Source: Methylococcaceae bacterium UBA4132
GTDB lineage: Bacteria; Pseudomonadota; Gammaproteobacteria; Methylococcales; Methylomonadaceae
Assembly: GCA_002380945.1 (NCBI GenBank)
Contig: DFWO01000113.1
Location: 1 to 6,190 of the forward strand
Reading direction: 5' to 3'
DNA length: 6,190 bases
The position numbers and the translations under genes are program-made. Of this stretch, positions 1-6,190 are shown in pieces (the stretch's first letter is position 1; the number at the start of each line of letters is the position of its first letter). The notes under the pieces are model-generated. The model did not search any database. It saw only the letters and a program-made list of their open reading frames with translations, and had not been told where the DNA came from.

Positions 1-2247
1 CGATCGTCAATGCCTAACTTCTAGAATGGATGATACACGTCACGTTTCACTGATTGCTTTTATCGCTTACCAGTATTTTCAAGGACACGACATATTGGCA
101 GATACACTGTTACAGTCAGTGCAGAGCATAAAAAATGGGGTCAATGATTATCTAAAAAATCAGCGTGCAGAAAACTATACCGAACAAAACCATGCGTTTC
201 GTACGCTGTTGCTACAAACCAAATCCAATCTTATTTTTCTCCTTGAGCAAATTTCGCGCATTGCCTTCAATCAAGACTTGAGTGCGGATGAAAGTCTACA
301 AAGAATCAGAGACCTATTAACCGACAGGAAAAAGCCGATTGATGATTGTTACAACACCTTGATTGAGATGGACAATAAATGGCAACCATTTGAACATGAC
401 CGTGCTTACTTCTTAGCATTAGAAAGCAAATCTCGACAATTACAAAATCGTGTTAGTGGCATTATCAAGTCGGTGGAATTTACGGGAAATCCTAAATTGA
501 TAGCAGCCATAAAGCATTTCCAAAGCAGGGATATTATTGACAATACTGCCCCCGTTATTTTTTTGTCAGAGAAAGAATGTGACGCGCTTACCGATGATAA
601 AGGTAGTTTTCGTGTCTCTTTATACAAAGCACTACTTTTTTTTAAAATTGCTGAAGCGTTGAAATCAGGCAGCCTCAGTATTCCTTGTTCTTACAAATAC
701 CGTCACTTGGATGATTATCTTATTTCTGAAAAACAGTGGAACCTCAAACGTGAAGAATACATAAAACGGGCAGGTCTCGGAGCGTTGGTAGACATAGGAC
801 AATTGCTCTTTACGTCAGAGCAGGAGCTAAAAGTATCGTACAAGAAAATTAACCAGTTAATTTTACAAGACAAAACGCCTTATATTACCTGCCGTTCCGA
901 TGGTTCGTTTAGTGTACGAACGCCTAAATTGGCAGAAAAGGAAAACTATTCTATTAGTCAGTTATTGCCACATAAAAAAGATATACCAATTCAAAGTGTT
1001 CTATCCATCATTAATGAACAGACCCGTTTTTCAGAATGGTTGATATATGATATGCCACATCACAATACTGAAGAGCCTTCCCTTTTTGCCGCGTTGATTG
1101 CTTACGGCTGCAATGTTGGCATTCCGCGCATGGCACGAATCACCAAAGAACAGAGTCAATCCATACTAGAAAATATCGCAGGGAAATATCTACACGTTGA
1201 CAACATAAAACAGGCTAATGACAGCGCATTCTCAAGCGCATAGATGAAATATCACAACATTTTAACGCGTCCAAATTACGCCATACGTCAAGTGATGGTC
1301 AAAAATATAACATTGATGGTCATTCACTGAATGCCAACTATTCCTACAAATATCACGGCACTGGGCAGGGAGTCAGCAGTTATATCTTTGTCGATGATCG
1401 TTTTGCACATTTCTATGCCACCGTTATCTCGTCTTCAGAACGAGAGGCTTGTTATGTTCTGGACGGCATTATGAATAACGCCATCGTCAAAAGCGATATT
1501 CATTCGACTGATACCCACGGGTTTACCGAAGCGGTGTTTGCTCTTATGCACCTAACAGGAATCACCTTTGCGCCACGCCTGAAAAATTTGGCAGATCAAA
1601 TCCTTTAAGGGTTCAAATCGACCAAAATCAATAAAGGCGATTTCATTATACACAAAAAATATCTGAATACTGAACTCATAAAACAGCATTGGGATGATAT
1701 TCTCCGCTTTGCTACCACTATTAAATTACGCCACGCCTCCTCTTCGCAGCTATTCAAAAGACTCAATTCCTACAGCAAGCAACATACGCTTTATAAAGCG
1801 TTAAAAGAATTTGGCAGGCTCCGAAAAACCTTGTTTATCCTCAGATATATGCAGGATGTCAGTTTCAGGAAAGCGATAGAAAAACAGCTTAATCGAGGGG
1901 AGAACAGTAACAAATTCTCAAAAGCCGTGGCTTTCGGTAACAATCAAGACATTCTGTTTGAAGAAAAAGAAGAACAGGACATTGCTGAAAACTGCCTTCA
2001 GCTCATTAAAAATGCCATCATCCTATGGAATTATCTCTATCTCATCAAACTACTACAGTCTGATAATCTAGTCATAGCACAACACGCACTCGCCACATTG
2101 CAAAAAGGCAATGTACTCGCATGGAAACATATCTTACTGCACGGCGAGTATGATCTTAGCCTAAAAGAAAATCATGATGAATTCGGTCTTGCAGACCCCA
2201 AAATTATCACCATAATCAATACCAGATTTTGGGAGTCGCCAATATAG
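1..2247 (+). pseudogene. tnpA: Tn3-family transposase (TnpA), 5'-truncated by the window edge, frameshifted and interrupted by a stop
   Basis: This is a Tn3-family DDE transposase, the enzyme that catalyses replicative transposition at about 38-bp terminal repeats. The frame is open from base 2, and the ATG at 26 looks internal, so the gene enters from the left; family members are about 1000 residues and roughly the last 740 are here. The first segment reads in one frame to a TAG at 1241-1243. Homology then continues in the -1 frame (ILKRIDEIS..., SSDGQKY), which implies a one-base deletion or two-base insertion near 1220-1235. A TAA at 1606-1608 follows NLADQIL, where relatives usually have Tyr before GFKS. 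Family hallmarks downstream are IKLRHASSSQL, LNSYSKQHTLYKAL and HGEYDLS. The DDE residues are visible: Asp at 1294-1296 (SSDGQ), Asp at 1510-1512 (TDTHG) and Glu at 1900-1902 (LNRGEN). It is convergent with hemP. The family call is confident, as is the broken state unless the sequence contains errors. Confidence 0.93.
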
Positions 2248-2264
2248 GTTTAACTTTTATGATA

Positions 2265-2302
2265 AATGGATAAGTCATAAATCCTTATGACAGTTTTGAC
2301 CC
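2265..2302. repeat. Candidate terminal inverted repeat of the Tn3-family element
   Basis: Read on the minus strand from 2302 inwards, the sequence begins GGGTCAAAACTGTCATAAGG. Tn3-family ends are about 38 bp, start with GGGG and lie shortly after the transposase stop. This site is 55 bp past the stop and faces the right way, but has only three Gs and the partner end lies outside the window. The boundary is inference. Confidence 0.3.
2274..2291. repeat. Short inverted repeat between convergent genes
   Basis: GTCATAA (2274-2280) and TTATGAC (2285-2291) form a perfect 7-bp stem around ATCC. On the plus strand it is followed by AGTTTT, a poor U-tract, so it could at best be a weak terminator for the Tn3 gene. 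It also falls inside the candidate Tn3 terminal repeat. The repeat is seen directly; any function is a guess. Confidence 0.4.
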
Positions 2303-2334
2303 TTTCCTAACGTTTTACGCATAAATGAAACATT

Positions 2335-2532
2335 TTATTTAGTCAGGATGAGCTTACCTTGACGAGTTAAACGTAATCGGTATTCTTCGCCCGCATGTTC
2401 AATAATCACTTCATTCGCCGTGGCAAATAAATGTTTACTATATAAACGCGGGCATAAAATGGATGCTGAATTTTGCAGTGTAGGCAATTCAGTATCTAAA
2501 GGTTCAAAAGGATTTTGAGTGTGTTTATTCAT
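2335..2532 (-). CDS. hemP: Haemin uptake protein HemP
   Basis: This is a 65-residue protein of the HemP/HmuP family. Family members are small cytoplasmic proteins encoded beside haem-uptake genes; in some proteobacteria HmuP is needed for expression of the TonB-dependent haem receptor. The diagnostic part is the C-terminus, residues about 51-65, YRLRLTRQGKLILTK, which is near the family consensus and ends at the stop as usual. The N-terminal 25 residues look disordered and there is no signal peptide or membrane segment. The ATG at 2530-2532 is the only Met in the ORF, and an in-frame TAA upstream rules out a longer form. No clear Shine-Dalgarno precedes it because the Fur box ends 5 bp upstream. 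The receptor gene that normally follows is absent: the Tn3 transposase remnant converges from 88 bp away. The gene appears intact and iron-regulated. Family assignment is firm; whether it still serves haem uptake here is unknown. Confidence 0.92.
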   Translation of the reverse strand: MNKHTQNPFEPLDTELPTLQNSASILCPRLYSKHLFATANEVIIEHAGEEYRLRLTRQGKLILTK

Positions 2533-2537
2533 AGCAG

Positions 2538-2560
2538 TAAATGATAACGATTATCATTTA
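2538..2560. promoter_or_regulatory. Fur box controlling hemP
   Basis: The site is a 23-bp palindrome with perfect 10-bp arms, TAAATGATAA and TTATCATTTA, around a CGA centre. The inner 19 bp closely match the classical Fur consensus built from GATAAT units. It overlaps the -10 hexamer and part of the spacer of the hemP promoter, so iron-loaded Fur should block RNA polymerase directly and release hemP when iron is scarce. The left edge is 5 bp from the hemP start codon. Confidence 0.93.
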
Positions 2561-2569
2561 CCAGGTCAA
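2541..2569 (-). promoter_or_regulatory. Sigma-70-type promoter for hemP
   Basis: On the minus strand, TTGACC (2564-2569) is followed after exactly 17 bp by TATCAT (2541-2546). Only 8 nt separate the -10 from the hemP ATG, so transcription should start within a few bases of the start codon or at it. That predicts a leaderless or near-leaderless mRNA and fits the lack of a Shine-Dalgarno. The Fur box covers the -10. The assignment is by eye; another start site is possible. Confidence 0.6.
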
Positions 2570-3236
2570 GACTTGTTTGTCTGTTAGTGTTTTTGTATTA
2601 CCACTGCATTGCGCGTTGCTTAAGGAATTGTATTTTCTAATAAAAAGATGAGTGACCCAAGCATAGTATTCATCGAACTTTGAAAAAGACAAGGTTTTAC
2701 GGGTGTAGCGAGAGAGGGATTGTCGAAGGGTGTTATTGCATCGTTCGACATTATTAGTTTGTTCAGAGTCTTTCCCAACGCTACGATGAGATTCTTTAGG
2801 AAAGACTGTTTGGTAGGTAACCCAAAAATCACTCTATCGGGTTCGACGGCATAATGCAATCCATAACCAGCGTTTATTCGAACGACGTTTAACAAATGAC
2901 CACACTGCATCCAATTCCAACACGTCATTTTCTTCAGCAGGTAACGCTGTATCGCCTAAATCAGGATTCGCTAGGGCTTTTTTAAAACCATTTAGCGAGT
3001 GTCGGGCGAGAAACCTTGAATATTCAACAGAAACTTCTCATGCTCGGTCTCTCAAAATACGCATTTAATCTCTGCTCATTTTCTTCGTCGCTATTCCTTA
3101 CTTCTGGATTAACAACGCCTCTACGTTTACAATTCTTGCAGATGTATTGTTGTTCCCCATTGCTGGAATGTCCATTTCTTATCAGCTCTATGCTTTCACA
3201 GAACTAACATCAGTAGATTATTTTTTCTTCTATCAT
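2558..3236 (-). pseudogene. IS1-family transposase (InsA-InsB' type), degenerate
   Basis: Stitching frames recovers an IS1-family transposase. An N-terminal zinc finger has Cys codons at 3207-3209, 3198-3200, 3138-3140 and 3129-3131 around the motif NGHSSNGEQQYICKNC. A helix-turn-helix follows (IFKVSRPTLAKWF). The catalytic part contains LELDAVWSFVKRRSNKRW, then SDFW and VERCNNTLRQSLSRYTRKT. The DDE triad is present (Asp 2909-2911, Asp 2828-2830, Glu 2744-2746). Several lesions are visible: an in-frame TGA and TAG close to the first possible ATG (3234-3236), a TGA at 3024-3026 where relatives usually have Arg, a +1 shift in the T run at 2984-2987, and a TAG at 2834-2836. The last sits on an apparent internal deletion of about 35-40 residues between ALCRRTR and SDFW. 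After the usual C-terminal LFIRKYN the frame stays open to a TAA inside the hemP Fur box (2558-2560), so the original stop is probably lost. It cannot encode an active enzyme. Confidence 0.85.
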
Positions 3237-3277
3237 GATGGAAATTATTGGCTATCACTACAGAGTTAGCTACTACC
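2561..3277 (-). mobile_element. IS1-family insertion sequence remnant
   Basis: The degenerate transposase defines the element. On its upstream side a plausible terminus is the minus-strand sequence starting at 3277, GGTAGTAGCTAACTCTGTAG, which resembles IS1 ends in its GGT start and general layout. No matching inverted copy is obvious on the hemP side. The best spot there is GGTCAAG at 2564, which is weak. The remnant sits 29 bp beyond the hpnN stop and touches the hemP regulatory region. The body is supported by protein similarity; both boundaries are approximate. Confidence 0.65.
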
Positions 3278-3306
3278 TACAATGTATTAGGTTTGCCCAA
3301 TTCCAA

Positions 3307-5877
3307 TTACCGCTTATTGCTTTTGGAAAAGGCAAGCAAAGCGGGTAATAGAAAAAAACTACAGGCCAGAGAATATAACAAAGCAATCATTAATAATTTT
3401 CCCATACCGCTAGTTCCTGTATGTGAAGAAACCGATAAAGAACCAAAGGCAACTAGAGCGGTTGCCGCACTGAAAAGCACCGCTCTTGCCATACTGGATT
3501 GCAATGGATTTTTCAATCCTGTTCGTGCATAAGATACAAAATAGATAGCGTAAGAAACGCCAAGGCTCAACAGCAAAGGCAGGGCGATAATATTCGCAAA
3601 ATTTAACGGCAGTCCAATCAGAACAATGGTTGCCAAAGTCAAAATACCCGCGAGCAACAGCGGAGCCATTAGAAAAACCACATCACGCATACTACGCAGT
3701 ATTAAAAAAGACAATAACGCAATGGTAAGTAGCGCGTAAGCCCCCGCATGAATAAAGGCTTGGGTAATCGTGTGCGCCGATTCCTGAATTGAAATAGGTG
3801 CGCCTGTTGCATCGGGAGCGATTTGTCTGACCGCATCGGTAAAAGCAATCAGGATTTTATAATCGCGTGGATTGCCTTTAGGATAAACCTGTATTAAAAA
3901 CTGACCGTCTGCTGTTACCCAATCGCGGCGTAAATCATCGGTGATAGATTCTACTGTCACCGTGTCAGCACTGAGGCTTTGCTTGATGGCTGCCAGTTTG
4001 GTTTGCATCACGGTAACTAGGTTATTATGCAAGCGTTGTAAAAGCAGGTGGTCGTTTTGTGTAATAACCGCTTCAATTGCTTTTGCTAATCGAGTGATTG
4101 ATGCGGGTTGATTGGGAACGGAATGTAATTTTTCAACCACTTTATGTAAAGCATCAATAATTTCCGCATCACTGAGCGGCGTTTGTGGTGGGCTTGCATT
4201 TAAGGTTGATGCAAAAATTATATTGGCATCGCTGATAAGATCGAGTTTAGCGTCTTGATCGTCGGGAACAAAACTTGCCAAAGTCATCACATGATCCACT
4301 TGCGGCAGTTTTTCAATTTTTGCCGCCAATTCTTGGGCTTCTTTTAACGAAGGACGCAAAATATCAATCGTATAAGTCGTAAAATCTGGGTCTTTCATCG
4401 CATCAAACAACGTCGAAACCGATTCTGTGTTGGGGTCTTTCAGATTTAATGGGTCAAAATCAAAGCGTACTTGTGACGCAATGCCACCGCCACACAGAGC
4501 AATAACTAAACTCAGCCATAAAATTTTCTTTCTATGTGTTTCAATAAACCTATCAATCGGTGCCGCCCATTGATAACCGACCGCTTCGGGTTCAGCAGGG
4601 GGGTTAGTAAAAGCCAACAACGCGGGTAATAAGGTGATATTTAACACAAAGGCGATAATCATACCCGCCCCCGCAATTAAACCCAGTTCAGAAACACCAC
4701 GGTACGCCGTTGGCAAAAAAGCCAGAAAACCTAGTGAGGTTGAGCCTGCTGCCATCGTCAACGGCAAGGCAATCAGACGCGCTGTGCGTGTCATGGCTTT
4801 GGCGTGGTCTGGTTCTTGATGGTGTTGGTCACGATAACGCACACCAAACTGAATGCCAAAATCAACCGCAATGCCGATAAACATCACCGCAAAAGCCACA
4901 GAAATTAAATTTAACGAGCCAATAGTCACTAGCGCGAACGCCGTTGTTGCAATCAAGCCGACAATCAAAGTCAACAAAATAGGCAATACAATCCGCCAAG
5001 AGCGTAACGCCCACAACAGAATTACCAGCACCAAAACGCCCGATAACATCGTGGCAAAACCAGTTCCTTCAGAAACACTGGCAAACTCTTCATCATTTAA
5101 AGCGACATCGCCAGTCAATCGGACACGCACACCGTTTAAATGTAAATCACTGACGGCGGCGCGTAGCACGTTACTGGACGCTTCACCTGGTTCCAATGCG
5201 GTGTAATCCAAAACAGGTTTTGCCAAAATAAATTTACGCACATCACGCAGCGCGGGCTTGGTATCAGACCCCATGTTCTGCCATGCTATGGGTTTATCCT
5301 GTCCTGCTACCGTGGCTTCAATCGTCTCGGCAATCGTATTAAGCGGCGCGTCAAGTTGTTTAAAATCCGTTTCACCACGCGCAACACCGTCTAGCATAAG
5401 ATCAATCATGCCGAAAAAACCACGCAAATTAGGATCGCTCGCTAAAATACCCAGCATAGGTTGCGCCTGAATCATCTGATTCAAAATGGCGTTACTTTCA
5501 TCTTTAGACAAAAACAACAAACCGTTTTTAAGAAAAAACGGAATCCTATCAGGTCGTACAACTTGCGAAAACCGATCAGGCAGTGCGCGTAATTTTAACG
5601 TCAGAGCTTCCGCCGCCGATTCAGCCGCATCGGGCGTATCACCATCCACGACTACCACCAACAAATTGGACTTTTGCGGAAAGCCTTTTTCAACTGCCGC
5701 CTCACGAACACGCCAATCCAAATCAGCCGAGATAAGCTGATTAATATCGGTATTAATCTTAAAATGTTCCGCAACATATAAGCCCAATCCCAATGACATA
5801 AGCACAGCAAGCAACACAACCGCCACCGCAAACCGATGGCTAAAATCAACAAGGCGGGCAATGAAGGATGAAAGCAA
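3307..5877 (-). CDS. hpnN: MMPL/RND-family transporter, probable hopanoid transporter HpnN
   Basis: This is an 856-residue inner-membrane protein of the RND superfamily, MMPL branch. HpnN is known to move hopanoids from the inner towards the outer membrane using the proton gradient. The fold is the usual duplicated one: TM1 about 16-36, periplasmic loop 37-274, TM2-6 about 275-423, then TM7 about 452-469, loop 470-706 and TM8-12 about 709-850. TM4 carries GIAVDFGIQFGVRYR with Asp339, placed as the proton-relay acid of the family. The matching TM10 motif is GVSYAIYFVSYAR, with Ser in that place. HpnN-like features are the N-terminal INTDINQLISADLDWR, the FPQKSNLLVVVVD segment and FFLKNGLLFLS, and the length matches. 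The start is TTG with GGAG seven bases upstream; no ATG lies further up in frame. The ORF is intact. No hpn genes are visible nearby, so it may act as an orphan. An MMPL exporter of another lipid is the main alternative. Confidence 0.85.
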   Translation of the reverse strand: MLSSFIARLVDFSHRFAVAVVLLAVLMSLGLGLYVAEHFKINTDINQLISADLDWRVREAAVEKGFPQKSNLLVVVVDGDTPDAAESAAEALTLKLRALPDRFSQVVRPDRIPFFLKNGLLFLSKDESNAILNQMIQAQPMLGILASDPNLRGFFGMIDLMLDGVARGETDFKQLDAPLNTIAETIEATVAGQDKPIAWQNMGSDTKPALRDVRKFILAKPVLDYTALEPGEASSNVLRAAVSDLHLNGVRVRLTGDVALNDEEFASVSEGTGFATMLSGVLVLVILLWALRSWRIVLPILLTLIVGLIATTAFALVTIGSLNLISVAFAVMFIGIAVDFGIQFGVRYRDQHHQEPDHAKAMTRTARLIALPLTMAAGSTSLGFLAFLPTAYRGVSELGLIAGAGMIIAFVLNITLLPALLAFTNPPAEPEAVGYQWAAPIDRFIETHRKKILWLSLVIALCGGGIASQVRFDFDPLNLKDPNTESVSTLFDAMKDPDFTTYTIDILRPSLKEAQELAAKIEKLPQVDHVMTLASFVPDDQDAKLDLISDANIIFASTLNASPPQTPLSDAEIIDALHKVVEKLHSVPNQPASITRLAKAIEAVITQNDHLLLQRLHNNLVTVMQTKLAAIKQSLSADTVTVESITDDLRRDWVTADGQFLIQVYPKGNPRDYKILIAFTDAVRQIAPDATGAPISIQESAHTITQAFIHAGAYALLTIALLSFLILRSMRDVVFLMAPLLLAGILTLATIVLIGLPLNFANIIALPLLLSLGVSYAIYFVSYARTGLKNPLQSSMARAVLFSAATALVAFGSLSVSSHTGTSGMGKLLMIALLYSLACSFFLLPALLAFSKSNKR

Positions 5878-5888
5878 AGTAAAACTCC
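5875..5888 (-). promoter_or_regulatory. Ribosome binding site and TTG start of hpnN
   Basis: GGAG on the minus strand (5885-5888) lies 7 nt before TTG (5875-5877). The next in-frame codons read LSSFIARLVDFSHRF and lead straight into TM1, as expected for an RND protein. The frame is open further upstream but has no ATG, so this non-AUG start is the best choice. The AT-rich stretch from 5940 to 6018 probably holds the promoter, but I could not pick a convincing -35/-10 pair. Confidence 0.65.
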
Positions 5889-6018
5889 ATCTGCAAGCAG
5901 GGATAATCTGACATTGAAATAGGGGCGATAGACAAAACGGACCATGTCCTCTGTTAAGTTTTTTAATTTAACATAAACAAAAATTAACATACCGTATAAA
6001 ATTAATTTATGTCTTAAT

Positions 6019-6070
6019 TAACCTGAGTTCGACATAAAGAAGCAGGCTTTTTTATGTCGAACTCAGGTTA
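6019..6070. repeat. Near-perfect 52-bp palindrome flanked by TA (possible miniature inverted-repeat element)
   Basis: The left arm runs from TA (6019-6020) through ACCTGAGTTCGACATAAA, and the right arm is its exact reverse complement ending in TA (6069-6070). That makes 20 perfect base pairs, then one G/T mismatch (6039/6050), then further pairing to GAAGC...GC around a four-base centre. A TA at each outer edge is what IS630/mariner-type insertion into a TA target leaves behind, so a very short non-autonomous element is plausible. No T-tract follows the outer stem on either strand, so an ordinary intrinsic terminator is less likely. It lies about 140 bp upstream of hpnN and may affect its transcription. 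The structure is certain; its origin is inference. Confidence 0.85.
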
Positions 6071-6110
6071 GTAACCGTTGACAACACCTCAGTAAATACT
6101 GGCTCATTGA

Positions 6111-6190
6111 TGTGTCAACACTTATCAGGACAAAAAGTTAAGCAGTTTTTAGCTGCATTTCGTAGTTGACGGGCGAGACATAGCCATTGC
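6111..6190 (-). mobile_element. IS3-family insertion sequence, 3' end only
   Basis: The transposase tail at the right edge implies an IS3-type element continuing out of the window. Reading inward on the plus strand, TGTGTCAACACTTATCAGGA begins at 6111 with the TG typical of IS3 termini, 27 bp past the transposase stop, a normal distance. The exact end (6111 or 6113) cannot be settled without the other terminus. Confidence 0.5.
6138..6190 (-). CDS. IS3-family transposase OrfB, C-terminal 16 residues (partial)
   Basis: Reading inward from the right edge, the frame gives NGYVSPVNYEMQLKTA and then TAA at 6138-6140. The (L/N)GY(V/L)SPxxYE motif near the C-terminus is the hallmark of IS3-family OrfB integrase-type transposases, where it follows the RRHS segment of the rve domain. 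Everything upstream, including the DDE residues, lies outside the window, so whether the gene is intact cannot be judged. Length and motif are short, hence moderate confidence. Confidence 0.7.
   Translation of the reverse strand, partial: NGYVSPVNYEMQLKTA

Noticed and set aside
406..627. 73-residue open frame on the minus strand
   Set aside because: It is antisense to the clearly homologous Tn3 transposase and has no recognisable motif.
2620..2928. 102-residue minus-strand ORF taken as a separate gene
   Set aside because: It overlaps the real IS1 transposase reading (LELDAVWSF, VERCNNTLRQ) in a neighbouring frame and carries no family motif of its own.
3016..3207. 63-residue plus-strand ORF
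   Set aside because: It is the antisense of the InsA-like zinc-finger segment of the IS1 remnant.
3301..3328. TTCCAA/TTGGAA hairpin at the hpnN stop codon
   Set aside because: The stem is 6 bp, spans the stop codon and coding sequence, and has no T-tract downstream on the minus strand.
3248..3532. 94-residue plus-strand ORF at the hpnN 3' end
   Set aside because: Most of it is antisense to the last TM segments of hpnN, with no ribosome binding site or family resemblance.
4634..5740. Four plus-strand ORFs of 61-117 residues
   Set aside because: All lie wholly inside hpnN on the opposite strand, and their low-complexity composition is that of an antisense frame.
5652..5990. 112-residue minus-strand ORF overlapping the hpnN start
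   Set aside because: It overlaps the hpnN N-terminus in another frame. It has an ATG but no homology I recognise, while the hpnN frame with TTG and GGAG gives a proper first TM segment.
6019..6070. Palindrome read as an ordinary Rho-independent terminator
   Set aside because: No run of Ts follows the outer stem on either strand. The internal T7 run sits inside the stem next to only a 4-bp inner hairpin.
6078..6119. GTTGACA/TGTCAAC inverted pair
   Set aside because: Only 7 bp match across a 28-bp gap, and the right half overlaps the likely IS3 end, so it is probably chance.
1..6190. CRISPR array, tRNA or rRNA gene, toxin-antitoxin pair or defence cassette
   Set aside because: I saw no regularly spaced repeats, no RNA-gene-like segment and no small paired ORFs with recognisable motifs on either strand.

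Overview
The window reads as an accessory, insertion-scarred stretch of a bacterial chromosome, probably from a gammaproteobacterium. Two host genes survive: hemP, a small haemin-uptake protein with a textbook Fur box, and a large MMPL/RND transporter most like HpnN, which moves hopanoids. Fur-regulated hemP together with an HpnN-type transporter suits hopanoid-making Gram-negative lineages such as Thiotrichales or Methylococcales. That placement is inference; nothing here fixes the species.

Layout. Positions 1-2247 (+) hold the last three quarters of a Tn3-family transposase gene. It enters from the left edge and is broken by a frameshift near 1220-1235 and a TAA at 1606-1608, yet keeps its DDE residues. 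Positions 2248-2334 are a short convergent spacer with a small inverted repeat and a possible Tn3 terminal repeat. hemP lies at 2335-2532 (-), with a Fur box and an overlapping promoter immediately upstream (2538-2569). Positions about 2561-3277 are the remnant of an IS1-family element (-), with two or more nonsense codons, a +1 frameshift and an internal deletion. The hpnN-like gene fills 3307-5877 (-) and starts at TTG behind a GGAG. Its upstream region (5878-6110) carries a near-perfect 52-bp palindrome flanked by TA. From about 6111 to the right edge is the 3' end of an IS3-family element, with the last 16 codons of its transposase (-).

How the parts relate. Everything from 2335 rightwards that encodes protein is on the minus strand; only the Tn3 remnant runs the other way. 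hemP and hpnN have no obvious functional link. hemP is normally followed by a TonB-dependent haem receptor, but here the space downstream is occupied by the Tn3 remnant. hpnN normally belongs near squalene-hopene cyclase and other hpn genes, none of which are visible. The window therefore looks like a site of repeated insertion and decay around two still-intact host genes.

I see no convincing evidence of a new multi-gene system. The items most worth a second look are the TA-flanked palindrome, the near-leaderless Fur-controlled hemP promoter abutting the IS1 remnant, and the broken but catalytically complete Tn3 transposase.
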